From positions 1 through 6,642 of the forward strand of contig CAKSWM010000080.1 of assembly GCA_934511545.1 (NCBI GenBank): a stretch of 6,642 nucleotides of DNA, in the 5' to 3' direction. Positions 1-6,365 of this stretch are shown here, one piece after another (positions within the stretch are counted from its first letter, which is position 1; each line of letters opens with the position of its first letter). The notes under the pieces are model-generated. The model saw only the letters and a program-made list of their open reading frames with translations, had not been told where the DNA came from and searched no databases. Made by a program: the position numbers and the translations under genes. The stretch is from an uncultured Oscillospiraceae bacterium (GTDB lineage Bacteria > Bacillota > Clostridia > Oscillospirales > Oscillospiraceae).

Positions 1-164
1 GTCTCCCTCTCTGCGCGGTTTTCAGAAAATGCATATTCATCGATCATCGCCGGGAGCTTCAGATCCGCCGGGAAAGCCATGCTGAAGTTATCGGGGCTTT
101 GGGGAACTCCTGCTTCGGGGGGCCTTTCTCTTTCTGTGCCCGGCGCGTGACTTTTATGGCGCAT
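1..164 (-). CDS. 5' end of an unrecognised leftward gene (partial)
   Basis: A leftward frame is open from an ATG at 164-162 to the window edge and gives 54 complete codons. The protein begins MRHKSHAPGTERERPPEAGV and later contains LKLPAMIDEYAFSENRAERE. The second half, from an internal Met at residue 29 (codon 80-78), has the more protein-like composition and codon use. The first 28 residues are low in hydrophobics, so the true start could be residue 29. In favour of the upstream ATG, a ribosome-binding-like GAAAGGAGAG lies on the minus strand at 185-176, though its spacing of about 13 bases is long. The upstream start codon sits in a short hairpin (158-174). I do not recognise the family, and no signal peptide, membrane segment or catalytic motif is visible. 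The gene would be divergent from the dehydrogenase at 375. A rightward reading of the same bases ends at a TGA at 148-150 and looks less likely to be coding. Confidence 0.4.
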   Translation of the reverse strand, partial: MRHKSHAPGTERERPPEAGVPQSPDNFSMAFPADLKLPAMIDEYAFSENRAERE

Positions 165-174
165 ATTATGCGCC
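158..174. repeat. Small perfect hairpin at a putative start codon
   Basis: GGCGCAT at 158-164 pairs with ATGCGCC at 168-174 around a 3-base loop, a 7-bp perfect stem. Both arms carry an ATG on one strand. On the minus strand the hairpin covers the proposed start codon of the left-edge gene, so it could be an operator, could hinder initiation, or could be chance. Confidence 0.4.
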
Positions 175-190
175 GCTCTCCTTTCATTCA

Positions 191-222
191 GGGGGAGCAC
201 CGCCCAAAAAGCGTGCTCCCCC
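191..222. repeat. G/C-rich hairpin upstream of the terminator
   Basis: GGGGGAGCAC at 191-200 is the exact complement of GTGCTCCCCC at 213-222, a 10-bp perfect stem with a 12-base loop containing AAAAA. No T-run follows on either strand, so it is not a terminator on its own. It lies 8 bases upstream of the terminator hairpin at 231-260 and may be part of the same RNA 3' end or a protective element. Confidence 0.6.
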
Positions 223-230
223 GCACCAGA

Positions 231-265
231 CCGGAACTTCCGCAGCAGCGGAGGTTCCGGTTTTT
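231..265 (+). terminator. Strong rho-independent terminator
   Basis: The arms at 231-243 and 248-260 form a 13-bp stem (one G.T pair, at 238/253) closed by an AGCA tetraloop and followed directly by TTTTT at 261-265. It reads rightward. It lies upstream of the promoter at 302-330, so it insulates the dehydrogenase from transcription entering from the left. If the left-edge gene really runs leftward, it is unclear which rightward transcript ends here. Confidence 0.8.
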
Positions 266-301
266 GCGTTCATAAAGGACGTTTGCCCGTCAATATCCCT
301 G

Positions 302-330
302 TTGCAAGCCCAAAATGTTTGTAATATAAT
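302..330 (+). promoter_or_regulatory. Housekeeping-type promoter of the xanthine dehydrogenase
   Basis: A perfect -10 box TATAAT lies at 325-330, and a -35-like TTGCAA (four of six consensus bases) lies at 302-307, with the optimal 17-base spacer. Transcription would start near 337, giving a leader of about 38 bases before the ATG at 375. Immediately downstream, TTGTAT occurs twice (335-340 and 343-348), a tandem pair over the likely start point that could be a regulator site. The local AT-richness contrasts with the surrounding GC-rich DNA and supports a promoter role. Confidence 0.7.
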
Positions 331-360
331 TATCTTGTATCATTGTATATTCACGGCCCG

Positions 361-366
361 AAGGAG
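361..366 (+). promoter_or_regulatory. Ribosome binding site fixing the start at 375
   Basis: AAGGAG at 361-366 precedes ATG at 375-377 by 8 bases, ideal spacing. A longer in-frame reading from GTG at 366 would begin inside this site and add only three residues, so the ATG at 375 is preferred. Confidence 0.85.
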
Positions 367-374
367 TGGTTCAA

Positions 375-2927
375 ATGTCCGGCTTTTTTGTAAACGGAGC
401 ACCGGTGACAGTCGAGGGAAACCGCAGTCTGATGAGCTTTCTGCGCGACGATCTGCGCCTGACCTCCGTCAAGGACGGGTGCAGCGAGGGCGCCTGCGGC
501 GCCTGCACCGTGCTGATAGACGGAAGATCCTCCCGCGCCTGCATCTGGAAAACGGACCGGCTCGAGGGCAAAAGCGTCGTCACCGTCGAGGGCCTTTCCG
601 ATTTTGAAAAGCGGGTATATACCTATGCCTTCGGCGAGGCGGGGGCTGTCCAGTGCGGTTTCTGCACGCCCGGTATGGTGCTCTCGGCCAAGGCGCTGCT
701 CGATGTGAACCGGGACCCGACGGAGCAGGATGCGGCAAAGGCCATACGCGGCAATGTCTGCCGCTGCACGGGCTATGTCAAGATAATAAGGGCGATAATG
801 CTCGCGGCGGAGTGCTTCCGCACGGGCGTTGTCCCGGAAATGGACACGGAGTGGACGCTCGGCGCGCCGGTCCACCGTGTTGACGTTGAGGAAAAGGTGC
901 TCGGAACGGGAAAGTATCCCAACGACATTTACCTCGACGGCATGATATACGGCAGCGCCGTGCGCTCGGCCTATCCCCGCGCGCGTGTGCTCGGCATCGA
1001 CGCCTCCGCGGCGCTGGCTCTGCCCGGCGTCATCGGCGTGTTCACGGCGGAGGATATTCCCGGCCGGAACAAGGTCGGCCACCTCGTCAAGGACTGGGAC
1101 ACGATGATCGCCGCCGGCGATATCACCCACTATCTCGGCGACGCCATATGCCTTGTCGCGGCGGAGACGCCGGAGATACTCGAGCAGGCCAAGACACTCG
1201 TCAGGGTCGAATATGAACCGCTGGAGCCGGTGCGCTCGCCGGAGGAATCCGCGCGGGAGGGCGCGCCGCTCGTCCACCGCTCCGGAAACCTGCTGGCGCA
1301 CAAGCATATAAAGCGCGGCGATCCCGACGCGGCGATCGCCCGATCAAAATACGTTCTGACGCAAAAATTCTCAACGCCGTGGACGGAGCACGCCTTTCTC
1401 GAGCCGGAGTGCGCCGTGGCGTATCCGGAGGACGGCGGCGTTGTCATTCTGTCCTCCGATCAGGGCGCATACGACACGCAGCACGAGACGATGGGCATGC
1501 TCGGCCTGCCCGCGGAAAAGGTCCGCGTGCAGAACCAGCTCGTCGGCGGCGGCTTCGGCGGCAAGGAGGACGTCACCGTCCAGCACCACGCGGCGCTGAT
1601 CGCATATCTGACCGGCCGCCCCGTCAAGGTCCGGCTGACGAGAAACGAGAGCATCCTCATCCACCCGAAGCGACACCCGATGGAAATGGAGTTCACGCTC
1701 GGCTGCGACGAAAACGGCATCATCCAGGGAGTCCGGGCGCAGGTCGTTTCCGATACGGGGGCATATGCTTCTCTGGGCGGTCCCGTGCTGGAGCGCGCCT
1801 GCACCCACGCCGCCGGGCCGTATAATTATCAGAACTTTGAGATAGACGGCAAGGCGTGGTATACGAACAACCCGCCGGCGGGAGCCTTCCGCGGCTTCGG
1901 CGTAACGCAGACCTGCTTCTGCATAGAGAGCCTTCTCAACCAAATGGCCGGGCTTGTCGGCATTTCGACCTGGGAGATCAGATACCGCAACGCGATACGC
2001 CCCGGACAGGAGCTGCCCAACGGCCAGATCGCGGACGCCTCGACCGGCCTTGTAGAGACGCTGGAGGCCGTGAAGCCCTATTATGACGCGGGAAAATACA
2101 CCGGCATAGCCTGCGCGATGAAAAACGCGGGCGTCGGCGTCGGCATTCCCGATACTGGCCGCGTGCGGCTCGTCGTCGAGGGCGGAAAGCTGCATATCCT
2201 CGCGGGCGCATCCTGCATCGGGCAGGGCCTCGGCACCGTGCTCGTCCAGATGGTCTGCGACCGGACGGGACTGCGCCCCGGCGACATCATATATGAGCGC
2301 TCGAACACATGGTCCGCGCCGGATTCCGGCACGACCTCCGGCTCGCGCCAGACGCTGTTTGCGGGCGAAGCCTGCCGCCGAGCCTGCGAGGGGCTGAGCC
2401 GGGAGCTGGAGGGCGCGTCCCTCGAACAGCTTGAGGGGCGTGAGTTCTACGGCGAATATCTCGGAAAAACGGACCCGCTCGGCGCGGATGTGCCGAATCC
2501 CGTGAGCCATGTCGCCTATGGCTATGCAACGCAGCTCTGCGAGCTGGACGACGACGGAAAGCTCCTGCGCATCGTCGCGGCGCATGACGTCGGCCGCGCC
2601 GTCAACCCCCTCTCGGTCGAGGGACAGATCGAGGGCGGCGTCGTAATGTCGCTGGGCTATGCCCTGACGGAGCAATATCCGCTCGAGGATTGCAGACCCA
2701 CCGCGAAATTCGGCACGCTCGGACTGTTCCGCGCGACGGAGGTCCCGGAGATAAAGCCGATAATAATCGAAAAAGAGGGGCTGGACGTCGCCTGCGGCGC
2801 GATAGGCATCGGCGAGATAACTTCGATACCGACGGCCCCCGCCGTCGCGGACGCGTATTACCGCTATGACGGCATGTTCAGAACGTCGCTGCCGCTGGCG
2901 AATACGCCGTATGAGAGGAAAAAGTGA
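375..2927 (+). CDS. xdh: Selenium-dependent-type xanthine dehydrogenase, fused [2Fe-2S] and molybdopterin domains
   Basis: This 850-residue cytoplasmic molybdenum hydroxylase probably oxidises xanthine or a related purine. Residues 1-75 are a plant-type [2Fe-2S] ferredoxin domain with cluster cysteines C36, C41, C44 and C56. Residues 76-145 are the second [2Fe-2S] domain with QCGFC (Q93, C94, C97) and C129/C131 in NVCRCTGY. The catalytic part starts near residue 177 (GTGKYPNDIY). It contains HAFLEPE (E343, aligned by me with the substrate-binding Glu of bovine xanthine oxidase), GGGFGGK (391-397), PPAGAFRGFG (500-509, with the active-site Arg R506), GQG (616-618) and the C-terminal GEITSIPTAPAV with the presumed catalytic base E814. 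Length and architecture match the selenium-dependent xanthine dehydrogenase family (TIGR03311 type, studied in Enterococcus faecalis), whose selenium is a labile cofactor ligand, not selenocysteine. There is no FAD domain, so another protein must accept the electrons. The start is set by the AAGGAG site. Family assignment is strong; the exact substrate and selenium dependence are inferred. Confidence 0.93.
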   Translation: MSGFFVNGAPVTVEGNRSLMSFLRDDLRLTSVKDGCSEGACGACTVLIDGRSSRACIWKTDRLEGKSVVTVEGLSDFEKRVYTYAFGEAGAVQCGFCTPGMVLSAKALLDVNRDPTEQDAAKAIRGNVCRCTGYVKIIRAIMLAAECFRTGVVPEMDTEWTLGAPVHRVDVEEKVLGTGKYPNDIYLDGMIYGSAVRSAYPRARVLGIDASAALALPGVIGVFTAEDIPGRNKVGHLVKDWDTMIAAGDITHYLGDAICLVAAETPEILEQAKTLVRVEYEPLEPVRSPEESAREGAPLVHRSGNLLAHKHIKRGDPDAAIARSKYVLTQKFSTPWTEHAFLEPECAVAYPEDGGVVILSSDQGAYDTQHETMGMLGLPAEKVRVQNQLVGGGFGGKEDVTVQHHAALIAYLTGRPVKVRLTRNESILIHPKRHPMEMEFTLGCDENGIIQGVRAQVVSDTGAYASLGGPVLERACTHAAGPYNYQNFEIDGKAWYTNNPPAGAFRGFGVTQTCFCIESLLNQMAGLVGISTWEIRYRNAIRPGQELPNGQIADASTGLVETLEAVKPYYDAGKYTGIACAMKNAGVGVGIPDTGRVRLVVEGGKLHILAGASCIGQGLGTVLVQMVCDRTGLRPGDIIYERSNTWSAPDSGTTSGSRQTLFAGEACRRACEGLSRELEGASLEQLEGREFYGEYLGKTDPLGADVPNPVSHVAYGYATQLCELDDDGKLLRIVAAHDVGRAVNPLSVEGQIEGGVVMSLGYALTEQYPLEDCRPTAKFGTLGLFRATEVPEIKPIIIEKEGLDVACGAIGIGEITSIPTAPAVADAYYRYDGMFRTSLPLANTPYERKK

Positions 2928-3491
2928 TTAGAAAAGCTCCATATCCCGCTTATAGTCAATGTCCATAAGCTCCCACGCAGGGACCTCAAGGGTCACGAGC
3001 GCTTCCGGATGCATTCTGATGACCGCGCTTCCGCCGCGGTCGCCGGTCAGCGCGCGAAGCTCCGCAAAGAAGCGCGCCGGAAAAATGCAGGGGTTGCCGC
3101 GCGTCCCGCCGGAGGCGAGCGCCGCGATGTGCGACGGATCGCGCAGAAAAAGGTCGATAAGGCGCGAAACGCTCTCCCGCGCGAGCATGGGCTGGTCGGA
3201 GACGAGAAACATCGCGCCGCCGGCGCCGCCCAGCGCGTCCAGACCGAGCCGCACCGTGCGGCTCGCACCCTCTTCCGGCCGGTCGTTTATGACGGAGACA
3301 AAGCCGTATTTTTCCGCGAGAGCGGCGGCGCGCCCGCCCCGAGACACGACGCATACGCGCTCGAAGCGGCCGTCCGGAACGGCGTCGAGCGCCCGTTCGA
3401 TAAGCGTTCTGCCGTCCAGAACGGCGAAAAGCTTGTCTTCGCCGAAGCGCGAAGCGCGCCCGGCCGCCATGACGACACAACCGAGTTTCAT
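2928..3491 (-). CDS. mocA: MocA/YgfJ-type molybdenum cofactor cytidylyltransferase
   Basis: This 187-residue cytoplasmic nucleotidyltransferase of the MobA/GT-A-like fold is expected to transfer CMP from CTP to molybdopterin, making the cytosine dinucleotide cofactor used by xanthine-dehydrogenase-type enzymes. Visible motifs are the N-terminal nucleotide loop VVMAAGRASRFGEDK (6-20, K20), EEGASRTVRLGLDAL (73-87), VSDQPML (97-103, with metal-binding D99 in the DQP variant typical of MocA), GNPCIFP (132-138), TGDRGGSAV (149-157) and the C-terminal DIDYKRDMEL (177-186). Full length is about 190 residues, as in E. coli MocA. The ATG at 3491 is preceded on its strand by AAAGGGG at 3506-3500, 8 bases away. 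The gene is convergent with the dehydrogenase on its left, with no bases between the stops, and divergent from xdhA. Its position between two molybdenum hydroxylases supports a shared maturation role. A GTP-using MobA is less likely given DQP and the context. Confidence 0.9.
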   Translation of the reverse strand: MKLGCVVMAAGRASRFGEDKLFAVLDGRTLIERALDAVPDGRFERVCVVSRGGRAAALAEKYGFVSVINDRPEEGASRTVRLGLDALGGAGGAMFLVSDQPMLARESVSRLIDLFLRDPSHIAALASGGTRGNPCIFPARFFAELRALTGDRGGSAVIRMHPEALVTLEVPAWELMDIDYKRDMELF

Positions 3492-3505
3492 GATTACCGC
3501 CCCTT

Positions 3506-3557
3506 TTGGTATAGAATGTTCACATATATATTAAGGCAGCACAGCATGTTCCGGCAA
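3506..3557. promoter_or_regulatory. Overlapping divergent promoter candidates for mocA and xdhA
   Basis: The 144-bp gap between mocA and xdhA contains one AT-rich patch (3521-3534). Leftward, for mocA, TTGCCG (complement of 3552-3557) and TAATAT (complement of 3528-3533) are 18 bases apart. Rightward, for xdhA, TTGGTA at 3506-3511 and TATTAA at 3529-3534 are 17 bases apart; TATATT at 3527-3532 is an alternative -10. All are about four-of-six matches, so they are candidates only. If real, the two -10 elements overlap, so the two genes would compete or be co-controlled. The xdhA leader would be about 95 bases. Confidence 0.35.
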
Positions 3558-3600
3558 GAGTGATTTGCGGACAAAGCGCCGCTGCCAGGGAAAAAATAAC

Positions 3601-3616
3601 GCCGCCGGGCGGCGGC
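3601..3616 (+). repeat. All-G/C hairpin in the xdhA leader
   Basis: GCCGCC at 3601-3606 pairs with GGCGGC at 3611-3616 around GGGC. The hairpin ends 4 bases before the Shine-Dalgarno sequence. An upstream CTGCC at about 3585 could instead pair with GGCAG at 3614-3618, an alternative fold. A translation-control role is possible but unproven; no T-run follows, so it is not a terminator. Confidence 0.4.
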
Positions 3617-3620
3617 AGAC

Positions 3621-3626
3621 AGGAGG
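3621..3626 (+). promoter_or_regulatory. Consensus ribosome binding site deciding a TTG start
   Basis: AGGAGG at 3621-3626 lies 9 bases before TTG at 3636-3638. No ATG or GTG is placed as well. The resulting N-terminus (MSRSVGKSVPRVDAFDKATG) lines up with the E. coli XdhA N-terminus, which supports the TTG. Confidence 0.85.
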
Positions 3627-3635
3627 CCGAACAGA

Positions 3636-5924
3636 TTGAGCAGGAGCGTAGGAAAGAGCGTGCCGCGTGTGGACGCCTTCGACAAGGCCACCGGCAGAGC
3701 CAGATATACCGACGATCTTTGCACACCGGATGCGCTCGTTGCAAAGGTCCTTCATTCAACGATAGCCCACGGACACGTCAGGAGCATCGATGTTTCCGAG
3801 GCGGAGAGGGTACCCGGTGTGGTAAGGGTGCTGACATGCTTCGACGTGCCGGACATCCGGTTCCCGACGGCGGGACACCCGTGGTCAACGGACCCCGCGC
3901 ATCAGGACATAGCGGACAGAAAGCTTCTCAACGCGCACGTTCGGTACTACGGGGACGATGTGGCCGCGGTCATCGCGGAAAACGAGGTCGCCGCGGCACA
4001 GGCTCTGCGCAGGATCCGGGTGGAATATGATGTTCTGCCCTTTGTTCTGGACGCGCAGGAGGCCATGAAGCCGGGCGCGCCCGTCATACACGAGGAGTTT
4101 CCCGATAACGTCCTCAAGCACACGTCCTCCCGCGCGGGGGATTATGCGGAGGCGATAAAGCAGCCCGGCCTCATAAAGGTCGAGGGCTGGTATGACACCC
4201 CGACCGTACAGCATTGCCACATCGAGAACCATATCTGCTATGCAAGCGAGGAGGGCGGGCGCATCACCGTCGTCTCTTCAACGCAGATACCGCATATCGT
4301 GCGGCGCATCGTCGGTCAGGCTCTCGGCATCCCCTGGGGCCGCGTGCGCGTCATAAAGCCCTATATCGGCGGCGGCTTCGGCAACAAGCAGGACGCGCTG
4401 TATGAGCCGCTGTGCGCCTGGCTGTCCACGCAGGTCGGCGGCAGGCTCGTCAAGCTGGACGTTTCGCGCGAAGAGACCTTTGTTTCCAACCGCGTACGCC
4501 ATGCGATACGCTTCCATATCATAAGCTGGCTGCGGCCCGACGGCAGCTTTGCCGCTCGGAAGCTGGAGATGTTCTCCAATCAGGGCGCATATGCCTCCCA
4601 CGGCCACAGCATCGCCGCTAAGGGCATGGGCTCGTTCCCGCAGCTCTACCCCTGCGAAAACTATGAGTGCGATTCCTATACGGTGTTCACGAACTGCCCG
4701 GCCGCCGGAGCCATGCGCGGCTACGGTATGCCGCAGACGACCTTTGCCGTCGAGTCCCACACGGAGGACTGCGTCCGCGCGCTTGGCGCGGACCCGCTGG
4801 AGTTCCGTCTGAAGAACCTCATGCCCGTCGGCTATACCGACGCCTTCACCCACAACGTCAACTGGACCAATTCCTTTGAACAGTGCCTTGAAAAGGCGAT
4901 GACGGCCATTGATTACAGACGGAAGCTGGAGGAATATAAAAACCAGACGGGTCCCGTCCGGCGCGGCGTCGGCATGTCCGTTTTCTGGTATAATACCGCC
5001 GTCTGGCCGATATCGCTGGAGAGCTCGAGCTGCCGCCTTGTGCTCAATCAGGACGGCTCGATCCAGTTCCAGACCGGCGAAACAGAGATAGGGCAGGGCT
5101 GCGACACGGCCTACTGCCAGATGGTCGCGGACGCCGTCGGCGTTCCGTTCGGGAGCGTTCACGCCGTCTCGACACAGGATACGGACGTAACGCCCTTCGG
5201 CACCGGAGCATATGCCTCCCGCCAGACCTATGTCGGCGGCTTTGCCATAACAAAGACCGCGAAGCTTCTGCGCGAAAAGATACTCGATTATGCCCGCATC
5301 CTGACCGGGCTGCCCGCGGAGGAGCTTGACCTTGCGGACGGGAATATCACCGGCAAAGGCGGCGAAACGCTGATGACGCTCGGCGAGCTGGCGACACAGG
5401 CGCTTTACAGCCTTGAGGACAGCCGCCACCTGACGGCCGAGAGCACCGCGCAGATAAAATCGAACGCATATTCCTTCGGCTGCGCGATCGCGGAGGTCGA
5501 GGTCGATATTCCGATGTGCAAAGTGAAGCTTCTGAACATCGTGAACGTCCACGACTGCGGCACGCTGATAAACCCCGCGCTGGCGGAGGCTCAGGTCCAC
5601 GGCGGAATGAGCATGGCCATCGGCTATGCGCTCGGGGAGCAGCTGCTGTTTGACGAAAAGACGGGAAAGCCGCTGAACAACAATCTGCTCGATTATAAGC
5701 TCTCGACGATGATGGATCACCCGCATCTGGAGGCGGAGTTCGTCGAGAACGCGGAGCCGACGAGCCCCTTCGGCACAAAGGCTCTCGGCGAGCCGCCCGC
5801 CTGTCCCGGCGCTCCCGCGATACGCAACGCGATAGCAAACGCCGCCGGCGTTTACATAGACAGAGTGCCCATAACGCCGCATGTTCTGTTTGAGGAGTTT
5901 TCAAAAGCAGGAATGATAAAATAG
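3636..5924 (+). CDS. xdhA: XdhA-type xanthine dehydrogenase molybdenum-binding subunit
   Basis: This 762-residue catalytic subunit of a multi-subunit xanthine dehydrogenase-type enzyme resembles E. coli XdhA (about 752 residues) along its whole length as I recall that sequence, for example IGKSLPRVDA-like VGKSVPRVDA, STQIPHIVRRIVGQAL, VRVIKPYIGGGFGNKQD and STQDTDVTPF. Catalytic-site features are E197 in HCHIENH (equivalent to the substrate-binding Glu), GGGFGNK (245-251), AGAMRGYG (357-364, R361), TEIGQG (483-488) and ALGEPP with the presumed catalytic base E719. It carries only the molybdopterin region, with no ferredoxin or FAD domain, so it should need XdhB and XdhC partners. These normally follow xdhA but are absent from the remaining 718 bases. 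It starts with TTG behind AGGAGG and is transcribed away from mocA. An AGGGGAG at 5923-5929 overlaps its stop codon and looks like a ribosome binding site for a next gene that is not there. The purine substrate is inferred; the family also contains other N-heterocycle hydroxylases. Confidence 0.93.
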   Translation: MSRSVGKSVPRVDAFDKATGRARYTDDLCTPDALVAKVLHSTIAHGHVRSIDVSEAERVPGVVRVLTCFDVPDIRFPTAGHPWSTDPAHQDIADRKLLNAHVRYYGDDVAAVIAENEVAAAQALRRIRVEYDVLPFVLDAQEAMKPGAPVIHEEFPDNVLKHTSSRAGDYAEAIKQPGLIKVEGWYDTPTVQHCHIENHICYASEEGGRITVVSSTQIPHIVRRIVGQALGIPWGRVRVIKPYIGGGFGNKQDALYEPLCAWLSTQVGGRLVKLDVSREETFVSNRVRHAIRFHIISWLRPDGSFAARKLEMFSNQGAYASHGHSIAAKGMGSFPQLYPCENYECDSYTVFTNCPAAGAMRGYGMPQTTFAVESHTEDCVRALGADPLEFRLKNLMPVGYTDAFTHNVNWTNSFEQCLEKAMTAIDYRRKLEEYKNQTGPVRRGVGMSVFWYNTAVWPISLESSSCRLVLNQDGSIQFQTGETEIGQGCDTAYCQMVADAVGVPFGSVHAVSTQDTDVTPFGTGAYASRQTYVGGFAITKTAKLLREKILDYARILTGLPAEELDLADGNITGKGGETLMTLGELATQALYSLEDSRHLTAESTAQIKSNAYSFGCAIAEVEVDIPMCKVKLLNIVNVHDCGTLINPALAEAQVHGGMSMAIGYALGEQLLFDEKTGKPLNNNLLDYKLSTMMDHPHLEAEFVENAEPTSPFGTKALGEPPACPGAPAIRNAIANAAGVYIDRVPITPHVLFEEFSKAGMIK

Positions 5925-6010
5925 GGGAGTAATCTTTATTCTTTTTATTATTTGATGGGTACTTCTATTTTATCTTTAGCTTTACCAAGCGTGAGTCTCT
6001 TTCAGAGGGA

Positions 6011-6040
6011 CATACTTTTCCGCTTGTCCGGAAAAGTATG
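6011..6040. repeat. Perfect 12-bp hairpin
   Basis: CATACTTTTCCG at 6011-6022 pairs exactly with CGGAAAAGTATG at 6029-6040 around the loop CTTGTC. It is the first strong structure after xdhA and might act as the 3' end or RNA-stabilising hairpin of the xdhA transcript, though no T-run follows. Confidence 0.75.
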
Positions 6041-6051
6041 CAAAAGGGACA

Positions 6052-6087
6052 CACAAGGGGGACTCTTACAGAGCCGTCCCCCTTGTG
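6052..6087. repeat. Perfect 12-bp hairpin
   Basis: CACAAGGGGGAC at 6052-6063 pairs with GTCCCCCTTGTG at 6076-6087 around a 12-base loop. It lies 11 bases after the previous hairpin, and its right arm overlaps the left copy of the long inverted repeat (6072-6116). Confidence 0.75.
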
Positions 6088-6199
6088 AATCCCCCTCCTA
6101 AGGGGCAGCCGGGTACTTCTGGGCTCAAAGAGGGCTTTGCAAATCGTTACGTCTAATCAACCGCGCTGCTCACGCCACGCGCGGAACGTCGAAAGTGAC

Positions 6200-6240
6200 A
6201 GCTTATCGCTCCGCTTCCGCTGACGAGAGAAGCGAAAGCT
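6200..6240. repeat. Bulged 10-bp hairpin
   Basis: AGCTTATCGCT near 6200-6210 pairs with AGCGAAAGCT near 6231-6240 with one bulged A, forming a stem around a roughly 20-base loop. Confidence 0.5.
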
Positions 6241-6272
6241 CCGCCGAACGCAGTCATTTCTCCTTATTCATC

Positions 6273-6297
6273 CGAGAGCCGCTGCGCTGGGCTCTCG
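6273..6297. repeat. Perfect 8-bp hairpin
   Basis: CGAGAGCC at 6273-6280 pairs with GGCTCTCG at 6290-6297 around a 9-base loop. An A-run follows at 6305-6311, giving no rightward T-tail. On the leftward strand the T-run would precede the stem, so this is not a terminator in either direction. Confidence 0.6.
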
Positions 6298-6341
6298 TCT
6301 GAGATAAAAAAGCCCCCAACCATTGTACAACAAACTGTCCT

Positions 6342-6365
6342 CCGCGCGTAGCGATAGCAGCGCGG
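6342..6365. repeat. 6-bp G/C hairpin
   Basis: CCGCGC at 6342-6347 pairs with GCGCGG at 6360-6365 around a 12-base loop. Its right arm is shared with the 13-bp inner inverted repeat, so the two pairings are mutually exclusive. Confidence 0.45.

Noticed and set aside
366..374. GTG start three codons upstream of the chosen ATG of the first dehydrogenase
   Set aside because: The GTG overlaps the AAGGAG ribosome binding site, while the ATG at 375 is perfectly spaced from it.
1371..2675. Long leftward open frame (434 codons) inside the first dehydrogenase
   Set aside because: It is antisense to a gene with complete catalytic and cluster motifs. GC-rich codon bias creates such frames, and the product is arginine-rich and domain-free. 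The same holds for 351-1307 on the minus strand.
2925..2927. TGA of the selenium-type dehydrogenase as a possible selenocysteine codon
   Set aside because: The protein is already full length at this TGA, the following codons are antisense to mocA, and selenium in this family is a cofactor ligand, not selenocysteine.
4278..5882. Long leftward open frame (534 codons) inside xdhA
   Set aside because: It is antisense to a clear XdhA homologue, and its composition is typical of a shadow frame with no recognisable domain.
5955..6101. Rightward 48-codon frame after xdhA
   Set aside because: It has no ribosome binding site at suitable spacing, reads across two perfect hairpins and the left repeat arm, and its product is low-complexity.
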